Translations under genes and position numbers: made by a program
Assembly: GCF_018070565.1 (NCBI RefSeq)
Contig: NZ_JAGPXL010000013.1
Location: forward strand, 124,001 to 188,000
Length of the DNA stretch: 64,000 nt
Source of the DNA: Streptomyces sp. B93
GTDB lineage: Bacteria; Actinomycetota; Actinomycetes; Streptomycetales; Streptomycetaceae
Direction: 5' to 3'
Notes under the pieces: model-generated
Database searches by the model: none
What the model was told of the DNA's origin: nothing
What the model saw: only the letters and a program-made list of their open reading frames with translations
In this document: piece by piece, positions 33,017 through 40,219 of the stretch
Layout: the number at the start of each line of letters is the position of its first letter
How positions within the stretch are numbered: position 1 is the stretch's first letter

Positions 33017-34256
33017 GGGAGTCGAGGCTTTCTGTGTTCATCACCCGCTGGCGGATGTCGTCGAGGACGTGCGGTCGTTTCAGTACGGCGGAGATGGCGT
33101 CGATGTGGTCGCTGACCTCGGCGCCGATCTGGGCTCCGGTCTCGGCACTGGTCCGGGCACCAGTCTCGGTGCCGGTCTGGGCGCCGGTCTGGGCGCCGGT
33201 GGAGCGCGGAGCGTTGTTCCGGGAGGCGTCGACGGCGTGCTGGACGGCGAGGGCACCGGCGATGGCGCGGGCCCGCTCCGCACCGTGTCCCGCGGCGACC
33301 GCGGTGTCGTACGCGCGCTGGTGGAGGGCCGGGGCGTAGTGAGGGGCGAGCAGGCGCAGCGCGTCGTGGATGTGCTGCTGGCGCTGGATGAGGCGGAGGT
33401 CGAGGGGGGCCAGACGGCCGAAGCGGGCCGGGGCCGCGCCGGGTTCGAGGATGCGGACGACGCGCCACAGGTGACCCAGGCGCCGGTAGTCGCGTTGGTC
33501 GCGTGCCCAGCGGGTGAGGAACGGCCCGGCCTGCGGGACGATGAAGCCGAGTGCGACCAGGATCGCTTCGAGCAGGGCGAACGGCGGTGCCGCGTAGGTG
33601 CTCAGGCCGTCCAGGTCCCGGCCCGCCCAGCGGGCGCCGACGGCGATCAGTTTGGTGATGTCGAAGGCGAGCCCTGACAGGAAGCCCAGTTGCAGCAGGA
33701 CGACCCCGCTCTTGAGCCAGAGGTTGGCGATCTGGGGGAACCACGTCCACAGCAGGTAGGCGGCGACGAGCGAGGACACCATGTGGGCGACCAGGTAGAG
33801 GAGGATGTGCTCGCGTATCCACGGCGTGCTGGCGTAGTAGGTGTCGAAGTCGTAGATCCGGGGCGTGGGCGCGTCGGCCAGCAGGAAGGTCACCCAGAGG
33901 GCGACGACGACACCGGCGTAGAGGGCGTAGATGCGGCGCATGCTGCGCCGGCGGCGCGGTGAGGGTTCCTCCCGCCACCGCATGATCATGGTGAGGCCGG
34001 TGGCGCAGAACGCGGTCAGGAACGAGTACGCCCAGGGTGCGGCGATGTTCGCGACGCCGGTCAGCCGGTTCAGGCGGTCGATGTTGACCGGGGTGATCAC
34101 GACGAGGACGGCCGTGGCCCAGGTCAGCAGCAGCGTGGTGGCCCGCACGTCGGGGTCGCGCCAGGCGCGCACGAAGGTCGGGAACTTGAAGGCGAGCGCG
34201 ACGGCCAGCAGGACGGTCGGCACGGCGTAGGGGATGTGGAAGTGAGGGCTCGTCAC
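33009..34256 (-). CDS. MAB_1171c-like integral membrane protein
   Basis: 415 residues. The first ~260 residues contain seven or so membrane helices with motifs typical of the actinobacterial MAB_1171c 'putative transporter' group (RWREEPSPRRR linker, DTYYASTPWIREHILLYL). The C-terminal ~150 residues are soluble and include a run of four-residue repeats of TGAQ/TGTE type (about 357-385), encoded by a 12-bp imperfect repeat. GTG start overlaps the metallopeptidase stop by four bases. Role unknown; it always sits beside HTH, peptidase-like and oxidoreductase genes in Streptomyces cassettes of this type, from general knowledge. Confidence 0.8.
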   Translation of the reverse strand: MTSPHFHIPYAVPTVLLAVALAFKFPTFVRAWRDPDVRATTLLLTWATAVLVVITPVNIDRLNRLTGVANIAAPWAYSFLTAFCATGLTMIMRWREEPSPRRRRSMRRIYALYAGVVVALWVTFLLADAPTPRIYDFDTYYASTPWIREHILLYLVAHMVSSLVAAYLLWTWFPQIANLWLKSGVVLLQLGFLSGLAFDITKLIAVGARWAGRDLDGLSTYAAPPFALLEAILVALGFIVPQAGPFLTRWARDQRDYRRLGHLWRVVRILEPGAAPARFGRLAPLDLRLIQRQQHIHDALRLLAPHYAPALHQRAYDTAVAAGHGAERARAIAGALAVQHAVDASRNNAPRSTGAQTGAQTGTETGARTSAETGAQIGAEVSDHIDAISAVLKRPHVLDDIRQRVMNTESLDSHA

Positions 34257-34861
34257 AGGATGCGGCCGCCCCGGTTGAGCAGCGACAGGTTGATGCGCCC
34301 TTCGACCGTCGTCGGGCTGACCGGGCCCTGCGCGTAACGGCCGGTCATCCAGGTGCGCACTTCGCGGCCGAAGAGCAGCCCGAAGGTCTCGGCCTGTATC
34401 TCGTGGTCGTCGGCGAAGTCCGCTCGGGCCGCGACGGCCAGGACGGCTTCCCGGGGTACTTCTGCCGTCTGAAGGACCTGCTGGGCCGCGCGGCGCAGCG
34501 CCTGGGGGGTCTGGTCGGTGTGCGGTGCCCGGGCGGCGGCCGGCAGGCCCGCGACGTGGTGGCCGCAGTCGCCCTGTTCCTCGTGCCATAACTCGTGGCC
34601 GAGGATGACGACCTGGGACTCCGGCACCGTCGCCTCCTCGACGACGATGATGGAGCGGTCCCCGCAGTCCAGGCGCATCCCCGACACCGGGACGTCCGGG
34701 GGGAAGGAGCGGAACACCAGCTGGATCGGGCGGCCGGTGCGCACGCTCATCGCGCGGCAGAACGCGTGCATGACGGCTCTGGGCTCGGCCGGTCTGTGGA
34801 CGAACGCCGACGCCTCCCCGCCTAACGCGGCCAGTAAGCCCCGCATCGCTCTGGTGCTCAC
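34253..34861 (-). CDS. ImmA/IrrE-like metallopeptidase (toxin-component annotation)
   Basis: 202 residues with a zinc-peptidase motif HELWH at residues 89-93, preceded by hydrophobic SQVVILG. ImmA/IrrE peptidases cleave partner HTH repressors; here the HTH partner is the gene immediately upstream, overlapping by four bases (GTGA). Often annotated as 'toxin-antitoxin toxin component'. The two genes therefore may act as a protease-controlled switch for the cassette. GTG start 34861 is chosen because of the overlap; ATG 34846 would be a shorter alternative. Confidence 0.83.
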   Translation of the reverse strand: MSTRAMRGLLAALGGEASAFVHRPAEPRAVMHAFCRAMSVRTGRPIQLVFRSFPPDVPVSGMRLDCGDRSIIVVEEATVPESQVVILGHELWHEEQGDCGHHVAGLPAAARAPHTDQTPQALRRAAQQVLQTAEVPREAVLAVAARADFADDHEIQAETFGLLFGREVRTWMTGRYAQGPVSPTTVEGRINLSLLNRGGRIL

Positions 34862-35469
34862 CGGCGATCGTCCCCCTCCTGCGGGAGGACCGACCGCATG
34901 ACGCCTTCGAGCACCCGCTCCAGCTGATGGCGCGTCAGGGAGCCGTGGGCCCGCAGGTCGGCACTCTTGACGCCGTAGCGGTCCAGGAGCGCCTGTACGG
35001 GGTCGGAGGCGGGGTCCTCCAGGGTGTGCAGGGCGGGCAGGAGGGCGCGGTTGAGCGCGTCCTGCGCCGAGGCGGTGAAGAAGGCCTCGCCGTCCTCGAC
35101 GCCGAAGAACTCGACCAGGCCGTGCAGGAACTCGACGCTGGGCACCTTCTTGCCGTCGCACACCTGACGCGCCCAGTACTCGGACACCTCCAGTTCCCGG
35201 GAGATCTCGGCGACCAGGTCGGACATCCTTCTGCCGGTGCGCTCCAGATGCGCGGCGGCAAGTCTCCTCAGGCGGGCGCGGACCCGGTCGTTGACCGGCT
35301 CCGGTGGTGCGCCGCCGCCGCGCAGCAGGGTGCGTACGGTGTCCTCGGTCAGCGCCGTGCGGGCCGCCAGGGCCGCCGGGTCGAGGTACTGCGAGCGGTC
35401 GGTGCCCTGTTGGGCGAGCAGGGCGTCGAGGCGCTGAAGGGTGTCGGCGAGTCCAGAGGGTGCCTGCAC
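34858..35469 (-). CDS. XRE-type transcriptional regulator of the cassette
   Basis: 203 residues. N-terminal helical segment with a degenerate HTH (LAARTALTEDTVRTLLRGG) and a second one near 95-130 (VAEISRELEVSEYWARQVCDGKKVPSVEFLHGL, quoted in part) followed by the Streptomyces-specific tail EDGEAFFTASAQDALNRALLPAL. First gene of the four-gene unit. GTG 35469 preceded by GGGAG. TCAACGA/TCGTTGA repeats at 35545-35579 are the likely operator. Probably cleaved or antagonised by the peptidase next to it (inference from family). Confidence 0.82.
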   Translation of the reverse strand: MQAPSGLADTLQRLDALLAQQGTDRSQYLDPAALAARTALTEDTVRTLLRGGGAPPEPVNDRVRARLRRLAAAHLERTGRRMSDLVAEISRELEVSEYWARQVCDGKKVPSVEFLHGLVEFFGVEDGEAFFTASAQDALNRALLPALHTLEDPASDPVQALLDRYGVKSADLRAHGSLTRHQLERVLEGVMRSVLPQEGDDRR

Positions 35470-35544
35470 CGATGTGCTCCCGGAGCTGATGGGCCAGTGG
35501 TCAGTGACTGTTGCGCGGCAGCCTACGCCGCACCCCCCGAACAC

Positions 35545-35579
35545 TCAACGATCGTTCACTGGTTGACATCTATCGTTGA
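35545..35579. promoter_or_regulatory. Operator/promoter between XRE cassette and TPR-membrane gene
   Basis: TCAACGA (35545-35551) and TCGTTGA (35573-35579) form an inverted repeat; the left arm also lies in a perfect palindrome AACGATCGTT (35547-35556). TTGACA at 35563-35568 is a consensus -35 box. The site lies between two divergent genes and could control both. Confidence 0.65.
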
Positions 35580-35592
35580 CAGCGGTCGTTCC

Positions 35593-36387
35593 TTGACGTG
35601 GATCTTGTCCTGGCTGAAAGTACTGGGGCCCGCGGCGGTGCTGTACCGGTGGCTCGGGCAGGGGCATGCCGCGGAGGACGAGGACGATCACGATGCCGCG
35701 GCCGAGCGTGCCTACCGGCAGGGGCTGGCGCTGGCGCCGGACGATCTGGGGCTGCTGGTGTGCTACCTGGAGCTGTGCCTGCGCGCGGACGCCTTCGACC
35801 ATCCGGGCCGGGCGGGGCGGGTGGCCCCGTTGCGGGCGCGTATCGACGAGCTGGCGCCCGCCGGGTCCGCGGAGCGCCAGCGCGCCGATGACGCCCTGGG
35901 CTGGGCCAACCGCGGGTACTGGGACGACCTGGCCGCGGCGGCGGGCAGCGGTGAGCTGTGGCAGGCGGAGGCGGCCGAGCTGAGTGAGCGGGTGACCGGG
36001 GCGCTGCGCGGCGGCTCCACCGGTACGGGGCCCGCCACGGCCACGGCCACGGTCTCGGGTGAGGATGTGCGGCAGGCCGAACTGGCCGCGGCGTTGGAGC
36101 TGCTGACGGGCCGGGCGAACGCGCCGCTGCGTTTTCTGCTGGCCCACCGCACCGCCGCGTACGTCCTCACCTGCCTCGCGGCGCTCGGGGTGAACCAGCT
36201 GCTGGTGAGCACCGGTGTGGTCACCTTCAGCCCGTGGGGCTGGCTGCTGTGGCTGCCGCTGCTGGCGGCCGAGGGCAAGCTGCGTGCCGCCCGCCGGCTG
36301 GCCCGTGAGCGGGTCGTCGCGCGGATCGAGGAGCGGCACGCGCGGGAGGCGAAGACGCAAGCGGAGGCGGAGAGCCTGAAGGGCTGA
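35593..36387 (+). CDS. Hypothetical membrane protein with TPR-like region
   Basis: 264 residues from a TTG at 35593; the frame is open far upstream but crosses the operator, and no ATG or GTG with a ribosome site is available, so the start is weakly supported. N-terminal hydrophobic helix (SWLKVLGPAAVLYRWL), an acidic linker, a TPR-like stretch (AAERAYRQGLALAPDDLGLLV), then two adjacent C-terminal membrane helices (about 190-230) and a basic cytoplasmic tail. Family not recognised. Divergent from the XRE cassette and possibly regulated with it. Confidence 0.65.
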   Translation: MTWILSWLKVLGPAAVLYRWLGQGHAAEDEDDHDAAAERAYRQGLALAPDDLGLLVCYLELCLRADAFDHPGRAGRVAPLRARIDELAPAGSAERQRADDALGWANRGYWDDLAAAAGSGELWQAEAAELSERVTGALRGGSTGTGPATATATVSGEDVRQAELAAALELLTGRANAPLRFLLAHRTAAYVLTCLAALGVNQLLVSTGVVTFSPWGWLLWLPLLAAEGKLRAARRLARERVVARIEERHAREAKTQAEAESLKG

Positions 36388-36418
36388 CAGACAGGGGGCG
36401 GTGCGGGCGGCCGGGCCG

Positions 36419-37174
36419 TCAGACGGCGGTCCGGTCCTCCCGCGCGGCGGGCCCGGTGGTGTCGTCGGGCTTGGTGTGGAGGATGTCGCGGGCCTGTTCC
36501 GCGGCGCGGACGGTGCTCTCGGAGACGAACGTCAGGAAACGGGCGATGCTTTCGAAGCGGACGCCCGCGGGAGTGCGGGGGCCGAGGACGCCGACGCCCC
36601 GGCGGGCGATCTCGCCGACCTGGGCGATGGCCCGGGCGCTGGCGATCATCGACTGGTACATGACGTCGTCGTCGACGACATAGCGTTCCCGGCGGCGTTC
36701 GTCGCGTTCCCGGCGGACCATGCCCTGGCCCTCGAGGAACGCGATCGCCTTGGAGACCGACGCCGGGCTGACGTCGAGGCGCTGGACGAGTTCGGAGGCG
36801 GTCAGGCTGCCGGAGTCGGTGATGCTGAGGGCGGCCATGACGCGGGCCATCATCTTGGGCATGCCCGAGGCCATCATCGTGGTCGTGAACATCTCCTCGT
36901 ACGCGCGGACCGCCTCGGCGTCGCGTCCGTGGGGCTGCGGGCGGGCCTGCGGGGCACGGGGGGCGGCCTGCTTGCGGCGGTGGGCGCGGTGTTCGGTGGC
37001 GCGGTGGGCGAGGTCGGCGCGGTAGGCGGTGGGGCCGCCGTTGCGCATGACCTCGCGGGTCACGGTCGAGGTCGGGCGCTGAAGGCGCCGGGCGATCTCC
37101 GCGTAGGCGAGGCCGTCGGCCAGTCCCAGCGCGATCTGCTGCCGTTCCTGCTGGGTGAGCCTGCCTCCCGGCAT
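36419..37174 (-). CDS. GbsR/MarR-type regulator with extra N-terminal HTH
   Basis: 251 residues with two DNA-binding modules. Residues 1-45 form an IS30-transposase-like HTH_38 (RLTQQERQQIALGLADGLAYAEIARRL in part, RPTSTVTREV). Residues 90-170 form a MarR/GbsR winged helix (LTASELVQRLDVSPASVSKAI, MVRRERDERRRERYVV). The C-terminal ~70 residues are helical, likely dimerisation. Divergent from the DUF4097-DrrA-DrrB operon, whose promoter contains two CATTGCAATG palindromes: probable repressor of that exporter. Confidence 0.85.
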   Translation of the reverse strand: MPGGRLTQQERQQIALGLADGLAYAEIARRLQRPTSTVTREVMRNGGPTAYRADLAHRATEHRAHRRKQAAPRAPQARPQPHGRDAEAVRAYEEMFTTTMMASGMPKMMARVMAALSITDSGSLTASELVQRLDVSPASVSKAIAFLEGQGMVRRERDERRRERYVVDDDVMYQSMIASARAIAQVGEIARRGVGVLGPRTPAGVRFESIARFLTFVSESTVRAAEQARDILHTKPDDTTGPAAREDRTAV

Positions 37175-37250
37175 CGCCTTCTCCTCCGTGCTCGCCCGGT
37201 GGCCTTCTGACAGGCCGTGACCTGACCCAGGCTAGCGTTCACCTCCAACT

Positions 37251-37304
37251 CATTGCAATGCCTGGAGTGCGAGCGTTGCGTTAGGTGACAGCTCCATTGC
37301 AATG
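37251..37304. promoter_or_regulatory. Twin CATTGCAATG operators
   Basis: Identical perfect 10-bp palindromes at 37251-37260 and 37295-37304, 44 bp apart (about four helical turns), in the 245-bp divergent promoter between the GbsR-like gene and the DUF4097 gene. AT-rich sequence 37315-37365 downstream holds the likely exporter promoter. Confidence 0.75.
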
Positions 37305-37419
37305 AATTCACTCAAGTGACCTGTAGTTATGAGCTTTTGCTGCAACAAGCTTGTTTCCATAATTGAGAACGCAACGTAGTGTTTCCGGTGTCAGAAACGA
37401 CGAGCTCGAGGAGAGCACC

Positions 37420-38085
37420 ATGCAGAAGTTCAACACCCCGGCCCCGATCTCCGCCGTCCTGAACGTCCCCGCCGGGCAGCTGCGCCTGATCGCCGCCGAC
37501 CGGGCCGACACCACCGTCGAGGTCCTGCCCGCCGACGCCTTGGCCAGCCGGGACGTCAAGGCGGCCGCGCAGGTCCAGGTCGCCTACCACGACGGCGTCC
37601 TGCGCGTCGACGTCCCCGAGCCCAGGAAGCGGCTGACGGGGCCCTCCGGCTCCGTCGAGGTGACCGTGCAGCTGCCCGCCGGGTCCCGCGTCGAGGCCAC
37701 GTCCTCCCGCGGTGTACTGCGGGGCGTGGGACGGCTCGGCGACCTCGACTTCGAGAGCGCGCAGGCCACCGTCAAGGTCGACGAGGCCGCCGGCGTCCGC
37801 CTCGCCCTGAAGGACGGCGCCGTCACGGTCGGCCGCCTCACCGGCCCCGCCGAGATCAGCACCCTGCGCGGCGACCTCACCGTCACCGAGGCCGCGGGCG
37901 GCACCCTCACGCTGCGCACCGAGCAGGGCGACATCACCGTCGGCGCCGCCCGCGGAACCTCCGCCGCCCTCGACGCCCACACCTCCTACGGCCGCATCCA
38001 CAACTCCCTGAAGAACGACGGGACGCCCGGCCTGGCCATCCACGCCACCACCACCCAGGGCGACATCACCGCCCGCAGCCTCTGA
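37420..38085 (+). CDS. DUF4097-family beta-helix protein
   Basis: 221 residues of repeating short beta strands (VEVTVQLPAGSRVEATSSRG, LRTEQGDITVGAARG, TTTQGDITARS), the DUF4097 pattern. No signal peptide or membrane helix, so cytoplasmic. In Streptomyces it is often first in an operon with a GbsR regulator and a DrrAB-type exporter, as here. Molecular role unknown. ATG 37420 with GAGGAGAG upstream; 30 bp gap to the ATPase gene. Confidence 0.87.
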   Translation: MQKFNTPAPISAVLNVPAGQLRLIAADRADTTVEVLPADALASRDVKAAAQVQVAYHDGVLRVDVPEPRKRLTGPSGSVEVTVQLPAGSRVEATSSRGVLRGVGRLGDLDFESAQATVKVDEAAGVRLALKDGAVTVGRLTGPAEISTLRGDLTVTEAAGGTLTLRTEQGDITVGAARGTSAALDAHTSYGRIHNSLKNDGTPGLAIHATTTQGDITARSL

Positions 38086-38115
38086 CCCTCCACCCCTTGC
38101 AAGGGAGCACCCTCC

Positions 38116-39078
38116 ATGACCAGTTGGGCCATCGCCGCCAGCGGGCTGCGCAAGTCCTACGGCGACAAGAGCGTCCTCGACGGCATCGATCTGCACATCG
38201 CGGCCGGGTCGGTGTTCGCGCTGCTCGGTCCGAACGGCGCGGGCAAGACCACCGTCGTGAAGATCCTGTCCACCCTCATCACCGCCGACGGCGGGCAGGC
38301 CCAGGTCGCGGGCCATGACCTCGCCGCCGACCCGCAGGCGGCGCGGGCCGCGATCGGGGTCACCGGGCAGTTCTCCGCCGTGGACGGGCTGATCACCGGG
38401 GAGGAGAACATGCTCCTCATGGCCGACCTGCACCACCTGCCCCGCGCCGAGGGGCGGCGCGTCGCCGCCGGCCTGCTGGAGCGCTTCGATCTCACCGACG
38501 CCGCCCGCAAGCCCGCCGCCAGCTACTCCGGCGGCATGAAACGCCGCCTCGACATCGCCATGACCCTCGTCGGCAGCCCCCGCGTCATCTTCCTGGACGA
38601 GCCCACCACCGGTCTCGATCCCCGCTCCCGCCACACCATGTGGCAGATCATCCGCGAACTCGTCACCGACGGCGCCACCGTCTTCCTCACCACCCAGTAC
38701 CTGGAGGAAGCCGACGAACTCGCCGACACCATCGCCGTCCTGCACCAGGGCCGCATCGCCGCCGAGGGCAGTGCCGAACAGCTCAAGCGCATCGTCCCGG
38801 GCGGGCACGTCCGCCTGCGCTTCACCGACCCCGCCGCCTACCAGCACGCCGCCGCCACCCTGCACCAGGCCGCCACCCGCGACGACGACGCCCTCACCCT
38901 GAACCTGCCCAGCGACGGCAGCCAGCGCGAACTGCGCTCCCTGCTGGACTGGCTGGACACCACCGGCATCGACGCCGATCAGCTCACCGTCCACACCCCC
39001 GACCTCGACGACGTCTTCTTCGCCCTCACCAGCCCCGACCAGCCCACCGACGACTCCCCCGCGAAGGCAGCCCGATGA
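38116..39078 (+). CDS. DrrA-type ABC transporter ATPase
   Basis: 320 residues. Walker A GPNGAGKTT near 37-45, Q-loop at TGQFSAVDGLITGEEN, signature YSGGMKRRLD near 136-145, Walker B RVIFLDEPTTGLDPRSR near 155-171, H-loop TTQYLEEADELAD. The Q-loop and C-terminal domain (RLRFTDPAAYQ onward) match the DrrA subfamily for export of anthracyclines and other drugs or lipids. Overlaps the permease gene by four bases (ATGA). Confidence 0.95.
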   Translation: MTSWAIAASGLRKSYGDKSVLDGIDLHIAAGSVFALLGPNGAGKTTVVKILSTLITADGGQAQVAGHDLAADPQAARAAIGVTGQFSAVDGLITGEENMLLMADLHHLPRAEGRRVAAGLLERFDLTDAARKPAASYSGGMKRRLDIAMTLVGSPRVIFLDEPTTGLDPRSRHTMWQIIRELVTDGATVFLTTQYLEEADELADTIAVLHQGRIAAEGSAEQLKRIVPGGHVRLRFTDPAAYQHAAATLHQAATRDDDALTLNLPSDGSQRELRSLLDWLDTTGIDADQLTVHTPDLDDVFFALTSPDQPTDDSPAKAAR

Positions 39079-39860
39079 GCACCCTCCCCCTGGCCGTGCG
39101 CGACTCCGCCACCATGCTGCGCCGCAACCTCCTGCACGCCCGCCGCTACCCCTCCATGACCCTCAACCTGCTCCTCACCCCGGTCATGCTGCTGTTGCTC
39201 TTCGTCTACATCTTCGGCACCACCATGAGCGCGGGCATCGGCGGCGGCGACCGCTCCGCCTACATCGCCTACCTCGTCCCCGGGCTGCTGCTGATGACCA
39301 TCGGCTCCACGACGATCGGCACCGCGGTGTCCGTCTCCAACGACATGAACGAGGGCATCATCGCCCGCTTCCGCACCATGGCGATCCACCGCGGGTCGGT
39401 GCTCTTCGGGCACGTCGTCGGCAGCGTGCTCCAGGCGATCGTCAGCGTGGTCCTCGTCGGCGCGATCGGCGTGGCCATAGGCTTCCGCTCCACCGACGCC
39501 ACCGCCCTGGAGTGGCTCGCCGCCCTCGGGCTGCTCACGCTGGTCGCGCTGGCGTTCACCTGGATCGCGGTCGGGATGGGCCTGGCCAGCCCCAACGCCG
39601 AGGCCGCCAGCAACAACGCGATGCCGCTGATCCTGCTGCCGCTCATCTCCAGCGCGTTCGTCCCCGTCGACGCGATGCCGGGCTGGTTCCAGCCGATCGC
39701 CGAGTACCAGCCCTTCACCCCCGCCATCGAGACCCTGCGCGGCCTGCTGCTGGGCACCGGGATCGGCAACAACGGCTGGATCACCCTCGCCTGGTGCCTC
39801 GGCCTCACCGTCCTCGGCCACCGCTGGTCGAAGTCCCTGTTCGACCGCGACCCCAAGTGA
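39075..39860 (+). CDS. DrrB-type ABC-2 permease
   Basis: 261 residues with six membrane helices and the ABC-2 pattern: N-terminal LLTPVMLLLLFVYIFG, NDMNEGIIARFRTMAI between helices 2 and 3, and the conserved FVPVDAMPGWFQPIAEYQPFTP near the C-terminus. Forms the channel for the DrrA-type ATPase. Last gene of the DUF4097 operon, presumably repressed by the GbsR-like protein. Substrate unknown. Confidence 0.93.
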   Translation: MSTLPLAVRDSATMLRRNLLHARRYPSMTLNLLLTPVMLLLLFVYIFGTTMSAGIGGGDRSAYIAYLVPGLLLMTIGSTTIGTAVSVSNDMNEGIIARFRTMAIHRGSVLFGHVVGSVLQAIVSVVLVGAIGVAIGFRSTDATALEWLAALGLLTLVALAFTWIAVGMGLASPNAEAASNNAMPLILLPLISSAFVPVDAMPGWFQPIAEYQPFTPAIETLRGLLLGTGIGNNGWITLAWCLGLTVLGHRWSKSLFDRDPK

Positions 39861-40219
39861 GGCAGCCCCCAGTCAACCCAGCCCCAGCCCCAGCCCCAGC
39901 CCCAGCCCCAGGGCGGCGTTCCCCGGCAGCACGCCGGAGCACGCCGCCCTGCCGGTGTTCCGGCTCACGCGCCCCCGACGCCCCGGCCCCCAACCCCCCA
40001 CCGCTTTCGACTTTCTGAGGACAAAGCATGGACGGCGGCGGCGAAAGTCCTTACCGTCTTGCTCGCAGCCGCTCCCCCACGCACCGCACCGCCCCGCACT
40101 CCCCCGCACTCCCCCGCACATCCAAGGCACCCGTGCACCTCCCGCACCCCAGGCACAGCGCGACCCCGCCGTCCCCGGGCCGTGGGCATCCGTCCGCGCC
40201 CCAGCGCCAGGAGGAAGAG
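39861..40219. other. Intergenic region with GCCCCA tandem repeat
   Basis: 359 bp between the DrrB-type gene and the large secreted protein. Five exact GCCCCA units lie at 39881-39910. An AT-richer patch near 40003-40030 (TTTCGACTTTCTGAGG) may be a promoter. A longer frame upstream of the TTG start at 40220 lacks gene-like features. Confidence 0.5.

Noticed and set aside
34253..35469. Classical toxin-antitoxin pair
   Set aside because: The HELWH protein resembles ImmA/IrrE peptidases and sits in a four-gene operon with enzymes; no evidence of toxicity in sequence.
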